Counted from the first letter of the stretch, positions 16,949 to 25,305 are shown. The stretch: 64,000 nucleotides of DNA from Modestobacter sp. L9-4 (GCF_019112525.1 NZ_CP077800.1:3410001-3474000); one strand, 5' to 3'. Made by a program: numbers and translations. Notes: generated by a model from the letters alone, not told the origin.

Positions 16949-18532
16949 TCAGACCGCCAGCTTCGTGGAGGCGAGGGGGTAGGAGTTGGTCGACTGCAGC
17001 GCCAGGTCGGCGACCCGCTGGCGGCGGGCGAGCACCGCGTTCGGCACGAAGGACCACATGCACGGCCAGGTGTCCCAGACCGCGTCCTGCGCCTGGTCCA
17101 GCAGCTCCTGGCGGCGGCCCGGGTCGACCTCGGTGCCGGCGGCGTCGATCAGCTCCTGGACGTCGGGGAAGACGTAGCCGTGGTAGGTGTCGCGGGTCTC
17201 CTCCTTCTCCGCCGTCCCGCCGTACATGCCCTTGAGCATGGTCAGCGCCAGGCCGGTGGGGGAGGCGTAGCCGTTGCCGAGCACGTCCCAGTCGCCGGCC
17301 TTGCCCTGCCGCCACAGCGAGATGTCACCGCCCGGCTGGAACTGGATGAGCCGGCTGCGCACCCCGGCGTCGCCGAGCATCTGCACGGTCGACTCCATGA
17401 CCGAGACGTCGTTGGCGAACTCCCCGGTCTCCCAGATCAGGGTGAGCTCCAGGTCGCCGCTGCGGACCCCGGCGGCCTCCAGCAGCTGGCGCGCCTTGCG
17501 CGGGTCGTAGGAGTAGGAGTGCGTGGCGGTCGCGCCGGCGAGGGCGGACGGGACGACACCGGTCGCCTCCTTCACCGAGCCGACCAGCACGTCGTCCACG
17601 AGGGAGGGCCCGTTGATCGCGTAGGACAGGGCCTCGCGCACCCGGACGTCGGACAGCGGGTGGTCGGCGGGCTTGCGGAAGTTGTAGAACAGCTGGCTGA
17701 TCCGGGTGCTGTCCGCGCGCTCGACCACGACCTGCGGCAACCCGGCGAGCTGGTCGGCGGAGTCGGGGGAGATCGTGTCGATGACGTCGACCTCGCCCGA
17801 GCGCAGCGCCACCACCCGGCTGGACTCCTCGGGCAGGAAGCGCACCCGGACGGTCTCGACGTTGGCCGCGGGCCCCCAGTAGGCCGCGTTGCGGGTCAGC
17901 GTGTACTCGCCGGTGCCGCGGTTGGAGCTGGCGACGACGTAGGGGCCTGAGCCCACGCCGCTCTGCAGCTCCTCGGGGGCGTTGGCCGCCGCCGGGGTGA
18001 CCAGGATGTTGGCCATCAGGTAGTCGAGCACCGGCTCGGGCTTCTCGGTGTTCATCGTGAAGGTCCGGTCGTCGAGCACCTCGACCGTGGGCCACTCGCG
18101 GAAGAACGCCGCCAGGAAGGAGCCGCTGACGTCGCGGTACATCTGCAGCGCCGTCGCGACGTCGTCCGGGGTGACCGGGGTGCCGTCGGAGTAGCGGACG
18201 CCCTCGCGGAGCTTGACGGTCCACTGGGTGTCGTCGGTGAGCTCGAAGCTCTCGGCCAGCACCAGCTCCGGGGTCAGGTCCGGTCCGATCCGGGTCAGCC
18301 CCTGCCGGACCGCCCGCTGCACGGTGACAGCGGCGTCGAACTGGTTGAGCTTGTTGTCCAGGCTGACCAGGGAGCGGTTGAGCGCCAGGGTCATCGTCCC
18401 CGGGCCGGCGGCGCCGGTCGGGCCGGCGCACGCGGAGAGCGCCGGGCCGAGCGCCAGTGCGGCGCCCACGGCACCGCCCAGCCGGAAGAAGGAGCGGCGC
18501 GACAGCTCGCGGCCGGGTCCCACTGCGGTCAT
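16949..18532 (-). CDS. Dpp/Opp-family extracellular solute-binding lipoprotein (Tat signal)
   Basis: A 527-residue SBP family 5 protein that would deliver the substrate to the importer encoded downstream. The N-terminus has a twin-arginine motif (RRSFFRLGG), a hydrophobic stretch and a lipobox LSAC, so it is exported folded and lipid-anchored. Family features include VKLREGVRYSDGTPVTPDDV and REALSYAINGPSLVDDVL. The ATG at 18532 is preceded by GAGAGG; the signal peptide starts directly after it. First gene of the nine-gene operon. Confidence 0.92.
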   Translation of the reverse strand: MTAVGPGRELSRRSFFRLGGAVGAALALGPALSACAGPTGAAGPGTMTLALNRSLVSLDNKLNQFDAAVTVQRAVRQGLTRIGPDLTPELVLAESFELTDDTQWTVKLREGVRYSDGTPVTPDDVATALQMYRDVSGSFLAAFFREWPTVEVLDDRTFTMNTEKPEPVLDYLMANILVTPAAANAPEELQSGVGSGPYVVASSNRGTGEYTLTRNAAYWGPAANVETVRVRFLPEESSRVVALRSGEVDVIDTISPDSADQLAGLPQVVVERADSTRISQLFYNFRKPADHPLSDVRVREALSYAINGPSLVDDVLVGSVKEATGVVPSALAGATATHSYSYDPRKARQLLEAAGVRSGDLELTLIWETGEFANDVSVMESTVQMLGDAGVRSRLIQFQPGGDISLWRQGKAGDWDVLGNGYASPTGLALTMLKGMYGGTAEKEETRDTYHGYVFPDVQELIDAAGTEVDPGRRQELLDQAQDAVWDTWPCMWSFVPNAVLARRQRVADLALQSTNSYPLASTKLAV

Positions 18533-18596
18533 CGTCGACCTCTCGCCTCGTCGGCCGGCGGGCTGCCGGCGTGTTGCGTGGGTCACCGTACCGCCG

Positions 18597-18633
18597 TGCG
18601 CGTTCTGCGCAAGGGGCTGGCGCGTTCCGCGCA
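18597..18633. promoter_or_regulatory. Paired palindromic boxes in the divergent control region
   Basis: Two near-identical boxes, TGCGC-GTTCT-GCGCA (18597-18611) and GCGC-GTTCC-GCGC (18620-18632), have centres 22 bp apart, about two helical turns. They lie between the divergent starts at 18532 and 18722. They are good candidate operators for the DeoR-family regulator at 21055; this is inference from position and symmetry. Confidence 0.5.
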
Positions 18634-18721
18634 CGATGTGTCAGGCTGCACACCGATCGACGTCCGGTGCCGGGTCCCCACGACCCGCGCGGGCGGCCGT
18701 CCGACGGGGAGAGGGGCCGAC

Positions 18722-21016
18722 GTGACCGCACCGACGGCCGCCCTGCTCGTGCTGGCCGACGACCTCTCCGGGGCCGCCGAGACCGCTGCGCTGCTCGGTC
18801 CGCGCACCGGCTCCGCCCGGCTGGAGCTGGCCGGTGCCGTGCCCGCCGCCGGTGCACCCGCCGAGGTGGTCGTCGTCGACCTGGACACCCGGCACGCCGA
18901 CGCAGCGACTGCCACCGCCGCCGTCGCCGGGGCCCTGGCCGGCGCGCCCGGTGCCGCGGTGCTGCTGAAGCTGGACTCGCTGCTGCGCGGGCCGGTGGCC
19001 GCCTCCGTCGGTGCCGTCGGCCCGGTGGTCGTCGCGACCGCGCTGCCCGCCCTGGACCGGGTCGTCCGCGACGGTGTCCCGGTCGTGGCCGGGGGTCCGC
19101 TCGCCGGCACCGCGGCCTGGGCGACCGAGGGCCGCAGCGCCCCGTCGTCGCTGGCCGAGGCGCTGGCGCCCGTGCCGGTCGAGGTCGTCCCGCTCCGGCA
19201 CGTGCGCTCACCCGGGCTGCCGGGACTGCTCCGGGCCGCGTTGGCCGCGGGCCGGGTGCCGGTCTGCGACGGGGAGTCCGACGCCGACCTCGACGCGGTG
19301 GCCGCGGCCGTCGCCGCACTCCCCGGGGTCGCGCTGGCCGGTTCCTCCGGGCTGGCCGCCGCGGTCGGCCGCCGGCTCGGCCATGCCCCGCTGGGCGGTA
19401 CGACCACCGCCGCGCGCCCGGGGGGTCCGGGGCCGCTCTTCGTCGTCGGCACCGCCGAGACCGGGGCGCTCGCGCAGGTCGCCGCGCTGCGCGCCGCCGG
19501 GGTGCCCGACCTGCCGGTCCCCGTGGCGGACCTCCTCGCCGCCGTCCCGGACCCGGCGGTGGTCCGCCTCGTCGCCGACGCCGTCACCCGGGGCCCGGTC
19601 GTGCTGCGTGCCGACCCGGCCGGCGGGGTCGTGCCCGGCGCGGCCCGCCACCTGTCCGCCGGCCTGGCCCGGCTGGTCACCGCCGCGCTCGCCACCGTGC
19701 CCGGGGGGCCGGTCGACCTCGCGCTCACCGGGGGCGAGACGGCCCGTCGTGTGCTGGACGCGCTCGGCGTGCGCTCGCTGGCCCCCCGGGCGACGGTGCA
19801 CCACGGCGCGGTGGTCTCCACCGCCCCGGACGGACGCTCCGTCGTCACCCGCCCCGGCAGCTTCGGCGGCCCCGGCTCCCTGCTCGCGATCCTCGCCGCC
19901 CTCACCGGCGGGACCGCCCTCCCCTCCACCGATCAGCACCCCGTCGCCTCCGGCGGCACGACGGAAGGCCCCTCCATGAGCACCCTCACCTCCCCGATCG
20001 AGCCCGTGGCCGACAGCGGTCCCACGCCGTTCATCGCCGTCACGATGGGCGACGGCGCCGGCGTCGGCCCGGAGGTGGTCGTCGGTGCGCTGGTCGACCC
20101 GGCGTCGACCGCCCGCTGCCGTCCCGTGGTGATCGGTGACGCCGGCCGCCTGCGCGCGGCCGCGGAGATCCTGGGCATCGACGTCGACATCGCCGTCGTC
20201 GAGCACGTCGCCGACGCCGTGTTCACCCCCGGCCGGATCAACGTGATCGACCTGGGCCTGCTGCCGGCCGACCTGCCCTGGGGGCAGCTGTCGCCGGTCG
20301 CCGGGCACGCCGCCTACGAGTACATCCGGGTCGCCGCGGAGCTGGCCATGGCCGGGGAGGTGCAGGGCATCTGCACCGCGCCGCTGAACAAGGAGGCGCT
20401 GCACGCCGCCGGGCACGTCTACCCCGGGCACACCGAGCTGCTGGCGCACTTCTGCGGCATCGAGGAGGTGTCGATGATGCTGAGCTCGCCGCGCATCCGG
20501 GTCATCCACGTGACCACCCACCTGGGCCTGATCGACGCGATCAACCGGATCGAGCCCGGCCTGGTCGAGCGCACCGTCCGCCGCGGGCACGACGCCCTCG
20601 TCCGGGCCGGCATCCCGAACCCGCGGATCAGCGTCTGCGGCATCAACCCGCACGCCGGGGAGAACGGGCTGTTCGGGTACGGCGAGGAGGAGGAGAAGAT
20701 CGTGCCGGCGATCGAGCGGCTGCAGGCCGACGGCATCGACGTGCGCGGTCCGCTGCCGGCCGACACCGCCTTCTTCGTCGCCGGCCGGGGCGACTACGAC
20801 CTGGTCGTGGCGATGTACCACGACCAGGGCCACGGCCCGGTCAAGGTGCTCGGCATCGAGGCCGGGGTGAACATCACCGTCGGGCTGCCGGTCATCCGGA
20901 CGTCGGTCGACCACGGCACCGCCTTCGACATCGCCGGCACCGGCAAGGTCGAGATCGGCAGCATGATCGAGGCGCTGCGGCAGGCTGCGCAGATGTCCCC
21001 GCGACCGGCGGCCTGA
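18722..21016 (+). CDS. Fusion: four-carbon acid-sugar kinase (DUF1537) and PdxA-type dehydrogenase
   Basis: One uninterrupted 764-residue frame. Residues 1-395 form a DUF1537 kinase (ADDLSGAAET near the start, LKLDSLLRG, SSGLAAAV, LTGGETARRVLDALGV, SFGG), a family that phosphorylates D-threonate, D-erythronate or related acids at O4. After a linker of about 25 residues, residues about 418-764 form a PdxA protein with all three metal-binding His (PGHTELL, PHAGENG, MYHDQGHGPVK). PdxA2-type enzymes oxidise and decarboxylate the 4-phosphate to DHAP. The fused protein could thus do both steps. An internal ATG at 19976 with a weak GGAAGG upstream could also give free PdxA. The GTG at 18722 follows GGGGAGAGGGG. 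Confidence 0.85.
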   Translation: MTAPTAALLVLADDLSGAAETAALLGPRTGSARLELAGAVPAAGAPAEVVVVDLDTRHADAATATAAVAGALAGAPGAAVLLKLDSLLRGPVAASVGAVGPVVVATALPALDRVVRDGVPVVAGGPLAGTAAWATEGRSAPSSLAEALAPVPVEVVPLRHVRSPGLPGLLRAALAAGRVPVCDGESDADLDAVAAAVAALPGVALAGSSGLAAAVGRRLGHAPLGGTTTAARPGGPGPLFVVGTAETGALAQVAALRAAGVPDLPVPVADLLAAVPDPAVVRLVADAVTRGPVVLRADPAGGVVPGAARHLSAGLARLVTAALATVPGGPVDLALTGGETARRVLDALGVRSLAPRATVHHGAVVSTAPDGRSVVTRPGSFGGPGSLLAILAALTGGTALPSTDQHPVASGGTTEGPSMSTLTSPIEPVADSGPTPFIAVTMGDGAGVGPEVVVGALVDPASTARCRPVVIGDAGRLRAAAEILGIDVDIAVVEHVADAVFTPGRINVIDLGLLPADLPWGQLSPVAGHAAYEYIRVAAELAMAGEVQGICTAPLNKEALHAAGHVYPGHTELLAHFCGIEEVSMMLSSPRIRVIHVTTHLGLIDAINRIEPGLVERTVRRGHDALVRAGIPNPRISVCGINPHAGENGLFGYGEEEEKIVPAIERLQADGIDVRGPLPADTAFFVAGRGDYDLVVAMYHDQGHGPVKVLGIEAGVNITVGLPVIRTSVDHGTAFDIAGTGKVEIGSMIEALRQAAQMSPRPAA

Positions 21017-21054
21017 CCGCCGGTCGCGACCGCACCCGCAGCAGAGGAGACGCC

Positions 21055-21900
21055 GTGGAGCCCGAGCACCGCCCGCCGCCGGAGACCGGTGCCGAGTCCA
21101 GCCGGCAGTCGGGCTCCCGGTACCGCCGGGAGGAGATCGTCCGGCTGGCGACCTCCACGGGGCTGGCCTCGGTGGAGGAGCTGGCGGCGGTGTTCGAGGT
21201 GACCGCCTCCACCATCCGGCGCGACCTCGCCCAGCTGACCGCCGAGGGGCGGCTCGCGCGCACCTACGGCGGGGCGATGGCGCTGCTGACCCACGCCGAG
21301 CCCTCGCTGCGCCAGCGGATCGGCGAGGCGTTCGAGGCCAAGCGGGGGATCGCCCGCTGGGCGGCCCGCCAGGTCGTCGCGGGGGAGACGGTGCTGCTGG
21401 ACGCCGGCTCCACGGTGGGCGCGCTCGCCCACGAGCTCCGCTGGACCTCGCCGCTGACCGTCGCCACGACCGGGCTGACCAGCCTCCAGGCGCTGGCCGA
21501 CGCCGAGGACGTGCACGTCGAGTGCCTCGGCGGCACCCTCCGGCACCTCTCGCAGGGCTTCGTCGGCCCGCTGACCGAGGCGGCTCTGGAGCGGATGACG
21601 TTCGACCGGGTCTTCCTCGGCGCCGACAGCGTCACCGCCGACCGGGGCATCTGCGAGGCCGCGCTGGAGCAGACCCGGCTCAAGGAGCTCATGGCCCGCC
21701 AGGCGCAGCAGGTCTACGTGCTCGCCCACGCCGCCAAGCTCGGCCGCCGGCCGTTCCACGCCTGGGCCCAGCTGCCCGACGGGTGGACGCTGGTCACCGA
21801 CGACGGCGCAGAGCCCGGGGCGGTCGCGCCCTTCCACGCCGCCGGCGTGGAGGTCGTGGTCGTCGACGCCGAGGGCCGCACCGCGGGGTCGCCGGCTTGA
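21055..21900 (+). CDS. DeoR/GlpR-family transcriptional regulator
   Basis: A 281-residue sugar-phosphate-sensing repressor. The N-terminal winged helix shows RYRREEIVRLATSTG and the recognition helix VTASTIRRDLAQL; the DeoRC sensor part (about 90-250) has LDAGSTVGALAHEL and the VFLGADSV segment. The GTG at 21055 has GAGGAGA upstream. It lies 38 bp after the kinase-PdxA gene, so it is cotranscribed with it and probably controls both arms of the divergent regulon, with a phosphorylated pathway intermediate as inducer. Confidence 0.9.
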   Translation: MEPEHRPPPETGAESSRQSGSRYRREEIVRLATSTGLASVEELAAVFEVTASTIRRDLAQLTAEGRLARTYGGAMALLTHAEPSLRQRIGEAFEAKRGIARWAARQVVAGETVLLDAGSTVGALAHELRWTSPLTVATTGLTSLQALADAEDVHVECLGGTLRHLSQGFVGPLTEAALERMTFDRVFLGADSVTADRGICEAALEQTRLKELMARQAQQVYVLAHAAKLGRRPFHAWAQLPDGWTLVTDDGAEPGAVAPFHAAGVEVVVVDAEGRTAGSPA

Positions 21901-21943
21901 CGACGCGCGGCCGGCTCGTCGTCCCGGCCGTCCCCGGACACAC

Positions 21944-21977
21944 GTCGGGCCCCGGTGCGAGTGCACCGGGGCCCGAC
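21944..21977. terminator. Perfect 15-bp bidirectional terminator
   Basis: Arms 21944-21958 and 21963-21977 are exact reverse complements around a GAGT loop, between the convergent stops at 21900 and 21994. Confidence 0.85.
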
Positions 21978-21993
21978 GGGAACTGCGGGTGGA

Positions 21994-22626
21994 TCAGGCG
22001 GACGCGTGACCCTGCACGGTCTGCTTGGCGTCCTGGGCGGTGCCCTGGACGTCCTGCGCGGCGGACTGGCCCTCGGACTTCACCGTCTGGACACCGTCCT
22101 GCGCGGTCTCCTTGACCGACTGCACGGCCTCCTGGGCGGCCGGCTTCAGGTTGTCGCCGATCTCCTGGGCCACGTTCTTGGCCTGGTCGACCAGCGGCTG
22201 CGAGTGGTCCTTGACAGCCGTCTCGGCCTGCGAGGCGAGCTGCTTCTCCTTCTCGCTGGTCGGCAGGAGGGAGGAGACGAGCCAGCCGACGCCGAAGGCG
22301 ATGAGGCCGGCGGCCAGGGGGTTGCCCTGCGCCTGGTTCTTCAGCTGGCCGGGGGCCTGCTGGACGGCGCCCATGGCGTCGGAGGCGGCGCCGTGCACGC
22401 TGTCGGCGGCGTTGTGGACCGCCCCACCGGCCTGGTTGCCGGTGTCGTGGGCCGCGCCGAAGACGCGGTCCTTCAAGCCGGTGACGCTGGTCTTGGCCTT
22501 GCCCACGCGACGGTCGACCACGCGGGAGGGGTTGACCTTCTCGTTGAGGGCGTCGACCTCGTAGCTGAGGTTGGCGCGGGTCTCCTCGATCTGGCGACGG
22601 ATGACGTCCGGGTCACTGCTGGTCAT
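21994..22626 (-). CDS. DUF3618 protein with LEA-like amphipathic repeats
   Basis: A 210-residue protein. Residues 5-30 (RRQIEETRANLSYEVDALN) are the DUF3618 signature. One membrane helix (AAGLIAFGVGWLVSSLL) is near residue 115. The C-terminal 85 residues are Ala/Gln/Lys/Asp-rich with repeats such as AAQEAVQSVKETAQDGVQTV, resembling group 3 LEA proteins. Last of three coupled minus-strand genes; 17 bp after the holin-like gene. Probably a membrane-associated stress or desiccation protein, by composition only. Confidence 0.75.
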   Translation of the reverse strand: MTSSDPDVIRRQIEETRANLSYEVDALNEKVNPSRVVDRRVGKAKTSVTGLKDRVFGAAHDTGNQAGGAVHNAADSVHGAASDAMGAVQQAPGQLKNQAQGNPLAAGLIAFGVGWLVSSLLPTSEKEKQLASQAETAVKDHSQPLVDQAKNVAQEIGDNLKPAAQEAVQSVKETAQDGVQTVKSEGQSAAQDVQGTAQDAKQTVQGHASA

Positions 22627-22643
22627 GTCGGTCTCCTGTCCGG

Positions 22644-23261
22644 TCAGTGGGGCTTGAGAGCGCCGGGGACCTGCTGGAGGGTCTCCACGGTCTGCTCCGG
22701 CTTGGGGTTGATGTTCTTCAGTCCGGCGAAGCTGATCGTCTTCAGCTGCTTGCGCCCCATCGAGGCCAGGACGGCCGCGACGATGCCCCAGACGACGGCG
22801 ACGATGAGCGCCGCCCAGCCGAGCGGCATCGCGCTGCCGAGGGCCCACATGAGCGCCAGGCTGAGGAACAGCGCCACCATGTGGCCGCCGTAACCGGCGC
22901 CGACGAGCATCCCGGCGCCCTTGCCTGCCTTGCCGCCCTGCGCCTTGACCTCGGCGGTCGCCTTGTTGGCATCGGCGCGGATCTCGGCCTTGGCGAGCTC
23001 GACCTCCTGGCGCATCAGCGTCGACAGGTCGCGGGTCACCTCGCTGATGAGCGTGCCGACCGAGGTGCCCTCGACGTCAGGGTGCCCGTCGGCGGTCATC
23101 GGCTGCTCCTCGAGGTACTGCGCCTGGTTGTGCTGGGCGTCGTACTCCGTGGTGCTGGGCGGGGGCGCGTAGCCCGTCGCCCCGGACTGGGTGTACCCGG
23201 TGCCCGGCTGGCCGTAGGGCTGTGCGCCCCCGCCGACCGGGCTCCCGGCCGGGTGGCTCAC
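22644..23261 (-). CDS. Phage_holin_3_6-family (DUF1469) membrane protein
   Basis: A 205-residue actinobacterial DUF1469 protein, not a phage lysis gene. A Pro/Gly/Tyr-rich N-terminus precedes the family segment (LISEVTRDLSTLMRQEVELA), then two membrane helices (GYGGHMVALFLSLALMWAL and ALIVAVVWGIVAAVLASM). The GTG at 23261 overlaps the upstream stop (GTGA at 23258-23261). Members sit next to DUF3618 genes in many actinobacteria and are thought to be envelope stress proteins. Confidence 0.8.
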   Translation of the reverse strand: MSHPAGSPVGGGAQPYGQPGTGYTQSGATGYAPPPSTTEYDAQHNQAQYLEEQPMTADGHPDVEGTSVGTLISEVTRDLSTLMRQEVELAKAEIRADANKATAEVKAQGGKAGKGAGMLVGAGYGGHMVALFLSLALMWALGSAMPLGWAALIVAVVWGIVAAVLASMGRKQLKTISFAGLKNINPKPEQTVETLQQVPGALKPH

Positions 23262-24088
23262 AGCCGGCCCTCGCCCGAGGTCCGGGCCGGGTCGTCGAAG
23301 CCACCGGTGGTGCCCGCGGTGCCGTACGGCGGCGGCGGGACGCTGCCCGCGGTGCCGGTCGTGGTGTAGCCGGGGGTGGTGCCCGCGTAGCCGGTCTCGG
23401 TGTAGCCGGCGTCGGCGTAGCCGGTGGCCGTGGTCTCGGCGGCGTAGGTGTTCGTCGCGTAGTTCGTGGTGCCGTAGGACGGCGTGGCCGGCAGCGGCGT
23501 GGTGCCCGCGTTGCCGGAACTCGCGTCCTTGTGCGCGGCGACGACGCCGGTGGTCAGGCGACCGGCGAGGATGCCGGCGACGGCGGCACCGAAGATGAAG
23601 GCACCGGGCCGACGACGGGCGAAGTTGCGCGCCTCGACGAGCAGGTCGCCGGGCTCGCGGGACTGCAGCCAGGTGGCGAGCTCCTGGGCCTTGTCGCCGG
23701 CCTGGGTGACCAGGTCGGCGGCGGGGCCGGTCGGGGTCTCGCCACTGCCGGACACCATGGTGCGCAGCTGCTGGGCGATCTGCTCCAGGCCCTCGCTGGC
23801 CTTGAGCTGACCGTTGCGGGCCTGCTCCTGGAGCTGGCCGGTGACCTGGGTGCGGCCCTGGTTGAACAGGTCCTGCGCCTGGCGCTTGGTCTCCTGCGTG
23901 ACCTGCTTGGCCTGGTCGGCGGCGGTCGAGGCGACCTGGCTGCCGGCGGAGGCGGCGGTCGAGGCGACGTTGCCGGCCTGGTCCTTGGCGACGTCCTTGG
24001 TGGACGGGCTGCCGGTGGACGGGGTGCCGGTCACGTTCGTCGCGCCGCTCTGGGCTGAGGGCGTCGGGGTGTCGATGGAGTGCGTCAT
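23258..24088 (-). CDS. LEA-like/YtxH-like stress protein
   Basis: A 276-residue hypothetical protein. Residues 30-110 are an Ala/Gln/Lys/Thr-rich helical region with repeating patterns (STAADQAKQVTQETKRQAQD) reminiscent of LEA proteins. One membrane helix (GAFIFGAAVAGILAGRL) is at about 175-192. The last 75 residues are a low-complexity Tyr/Thr/Gly tail with ATGYADAGYTETGYAG-type repeats. The ATG at 24088 has GAGGAGG upstream. First of three genes; the sigma-B-type promoter at 24311-24338 lies ahead. No enzymatic function is suggested. Confidence 0.7.
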   Translation of the reverse strand: MTHSIDTPTPSAQSGATNVTGTPSTGSPSTKDVAKDQAGNVASTAASAGSQVASTAADQAKQVTQETKRQAQDLFNQGRTQVTGQLQEQARNGQLKASEGLEQIAQQLRTMVSGSGETPTGPAADLVTQAGDKAQELATWLQSREPGDLLVEARNFARRRPGAFIFGAAVAGILAGRLTTGVVAAHKDASSGNAGTTPLPATPSYGTTNYATNTYAAETTATGYADAGYTETGYAGTTPGYTTTGTAGSVPPPPYGTAGTTGGFDDPARTSGEGRL

Positions 24089-24310
24089 CGTTCCTCCTCG
24101 TCGTGCATGGGCGGTACGTGGACTGTGCAGAACTGGGCATCCGTGCCCGGTGGTCCACCGGCCGCTCCGTGGGCATGCCCCATGACCGGTCCTCAGGGAC
24201 CGGGTGCAGCTGCTGGAGCGGGACGGCGCAGGCGTCGTGAGGTTCCGCGACACCGACACTCGGGGGGTTCCACCGTGGCCTCGGTGGGACGCCGTTCCGT
24301 TGGAGTTGTG

Positions 24311-24338
24311 GTACCCGCCCGTCGCTACGGTGTAAACC
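24311..24338 (-). promoter_or_regulatory. Sigma-B/SigF-type promoter of the LEA-like operon
   Basis: On the minus strand GGTTT (24334-24338) is followed after 17 nt by GGGTAC (24311-24316), matching the actinobacterial SigF/sigma-B pattern GGTTT-N15-17-GGGTA. The start codon at 24088 would then have a leader of about 215 nt. Confidence 0.55.
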
Positions 24339-24408
24339 GCCGATTCGATCTTTCCCCGTGACGATCGTGTTCCCGGGACCGCACGTCCGCGCGGGTAGCC
24401 TGCTGGGA

Positions 24409-24429
24409 GGAAGGCAAGGCTGGCCTTCC
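24409..24429. promoter_or_regulatory. Candidate DtxR/IdeR iron box
   Basis: A palindromic 21-mer with GGAAGG and CCTTCC arms around AAGGCTGG, keeping the AGG...AGGCT...CCT core of the iron-box consensus (about 11 of 19 positions). It lies 18 bp before the siderophore-interacting gene. Confidence 0.4.
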
Positions 24430-24447
24430 TCGGACCAGGAGGTCGCA

Positions 24448-25305
24448 GTGAGCAGTCCCGCCAGGAGCGCGCGTCGTCCCCGGGTGGCCCGGGTGGGCGA
24501 GGTGCTCCGCACCTCCCGCGTGACCCCGCACATGGTCCGCGTCGTCCTGGGCGGGCCGGGGCTGGCCGGTTTCCCGGCGGGGGAGTTCACCGACCACTAC
24601 GTCAAGCTGCTGTTCCCGCCGCCGGGTGCGACCTACGGCGTCCCGTTCGACGTCGAGCAGCTGCGCGCCGAGCTGCCGGCCGACCAGTGGCCGGTCACCC
24701 GCACCTACACCGTGCGCGCCTGGGACGCCGTCGCCGGGGAGCTGACCATCGACTTCGTGCACCACGGGGACACCGGGCTGGCCGGCCCGTGGGCGGCGGC
24801 AGCGCAGCCGGGCGACCTGGTCCAGTTCTTCGGCCCCGGCGGTGCCTACGCGCCCAGCCCGGACGCCGACTGGCACCTGCTCGCCGGCGACGAGAGCGCG
24901 CTGCCGGCCATCGGCGCGGCGCTGACCCGACTGCCCGCGGGGGCCCCGGCGCTGGTGGTCGTCGAGGTGGCCGACCGCGCGGAGGAGCAGCCCGACCTCG
25001 ATGTGCCCGCCGGCGTCGACGTCGTGTGGGTGCACCGCGGTCCGGCACCGGTGGGGGAGTCGCTGGTCGCCGCGGTGCGGGCGGCGGCCCTGCCGTCGGG
25101 CACCGGGCACGTGTTCGTGCACGGCGAGGCCGGGCTGGTCCGCGAGCTGCGGCTGCACCTGCGCGCCGAGCGCGGGCTGGACCCCGCCTTCACCTCGATC
25201 TCCGGCTACTGGCGGCAGGGCCGCACCGAGGACCGGTGGCAGGCCGAGAAGCCGGGGTGGAACGCCGAGGTCGAGGCGGCCGAACAGGCGCTCGCGGCCG
25301 GCTGA
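24448..25305 (+). CDS. Siderophore-interacting protein (FAD/NADPH ferric-siderophore reductase)
   Basis: A 285-residue SIP-family flavoprotein that reduces imported ferric siderophores to release iron. FAD-binding part: VTPHMVRVVLGG, TDHYVKLLFPP and the isoalloxazine motif TRTYTVRAWD (RxYT). The C-terminal NADPH part includes WHLLAGDESALPAI, the HGEAG segment and SGYWRQGRTED, the family end motif. The GTG at 24448 has AGGAGG 6 nt upstream. The iron-box-like palindrome just before it suggests iron repression. Confidence 0.93.
   Translation: MSSPARSARRPRVARVGEVLRTSRVTPHMVRVVLGGPGLAGFPAGEFTDHYVKLLFPPPGATYGVPFDVEQLRAELPADQWPVTRTYTVRAWDAVAGELTIDFVHHGDTGLAGPWAAAAQPGDLVQFFGPGGAYAPSPDADWHLLAGDESALPAIGAALTRLPAGAPALVVVEVADRAEEQPDLDVPAGVDVVWVHRGPAPVGESLVAAVRAAALPSGTGHVFVHGEAGLVRELRLHLRAERGLDPAFTSISGYWRQGRTEDRWQAEKPGWNAEVEAAEQALAAG

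Larger units (their letters stand above)
24089..24447. other. 359-bp divergent control region
   Basis: No gene is seen. The left part is the untranslated leader of the minus-strand stress operon; a sigma-B/SigF-type promoter for it is at 24311-24338, and an iron-box-like palindrome for the plus-strand siderophore-interacting gene is at 24409-24429. Confidence 0.6.

Noticed and set aside
17325-19319. Long minus-strand frame across the binding protein and kinase region.
   Set aside because: Arg/Pro/Gly-rich translation without motifs; the overlapping frames for the solute-binding protein and the kinase have clear domains.
22644-23261. Possible prophage remnant because of holin-family similarity.
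   Set aside because: DUF1469 holin-like proteins are ordinary actinobacterial membrane proteins; no other phage gene, integrase or attachment site is nearby.
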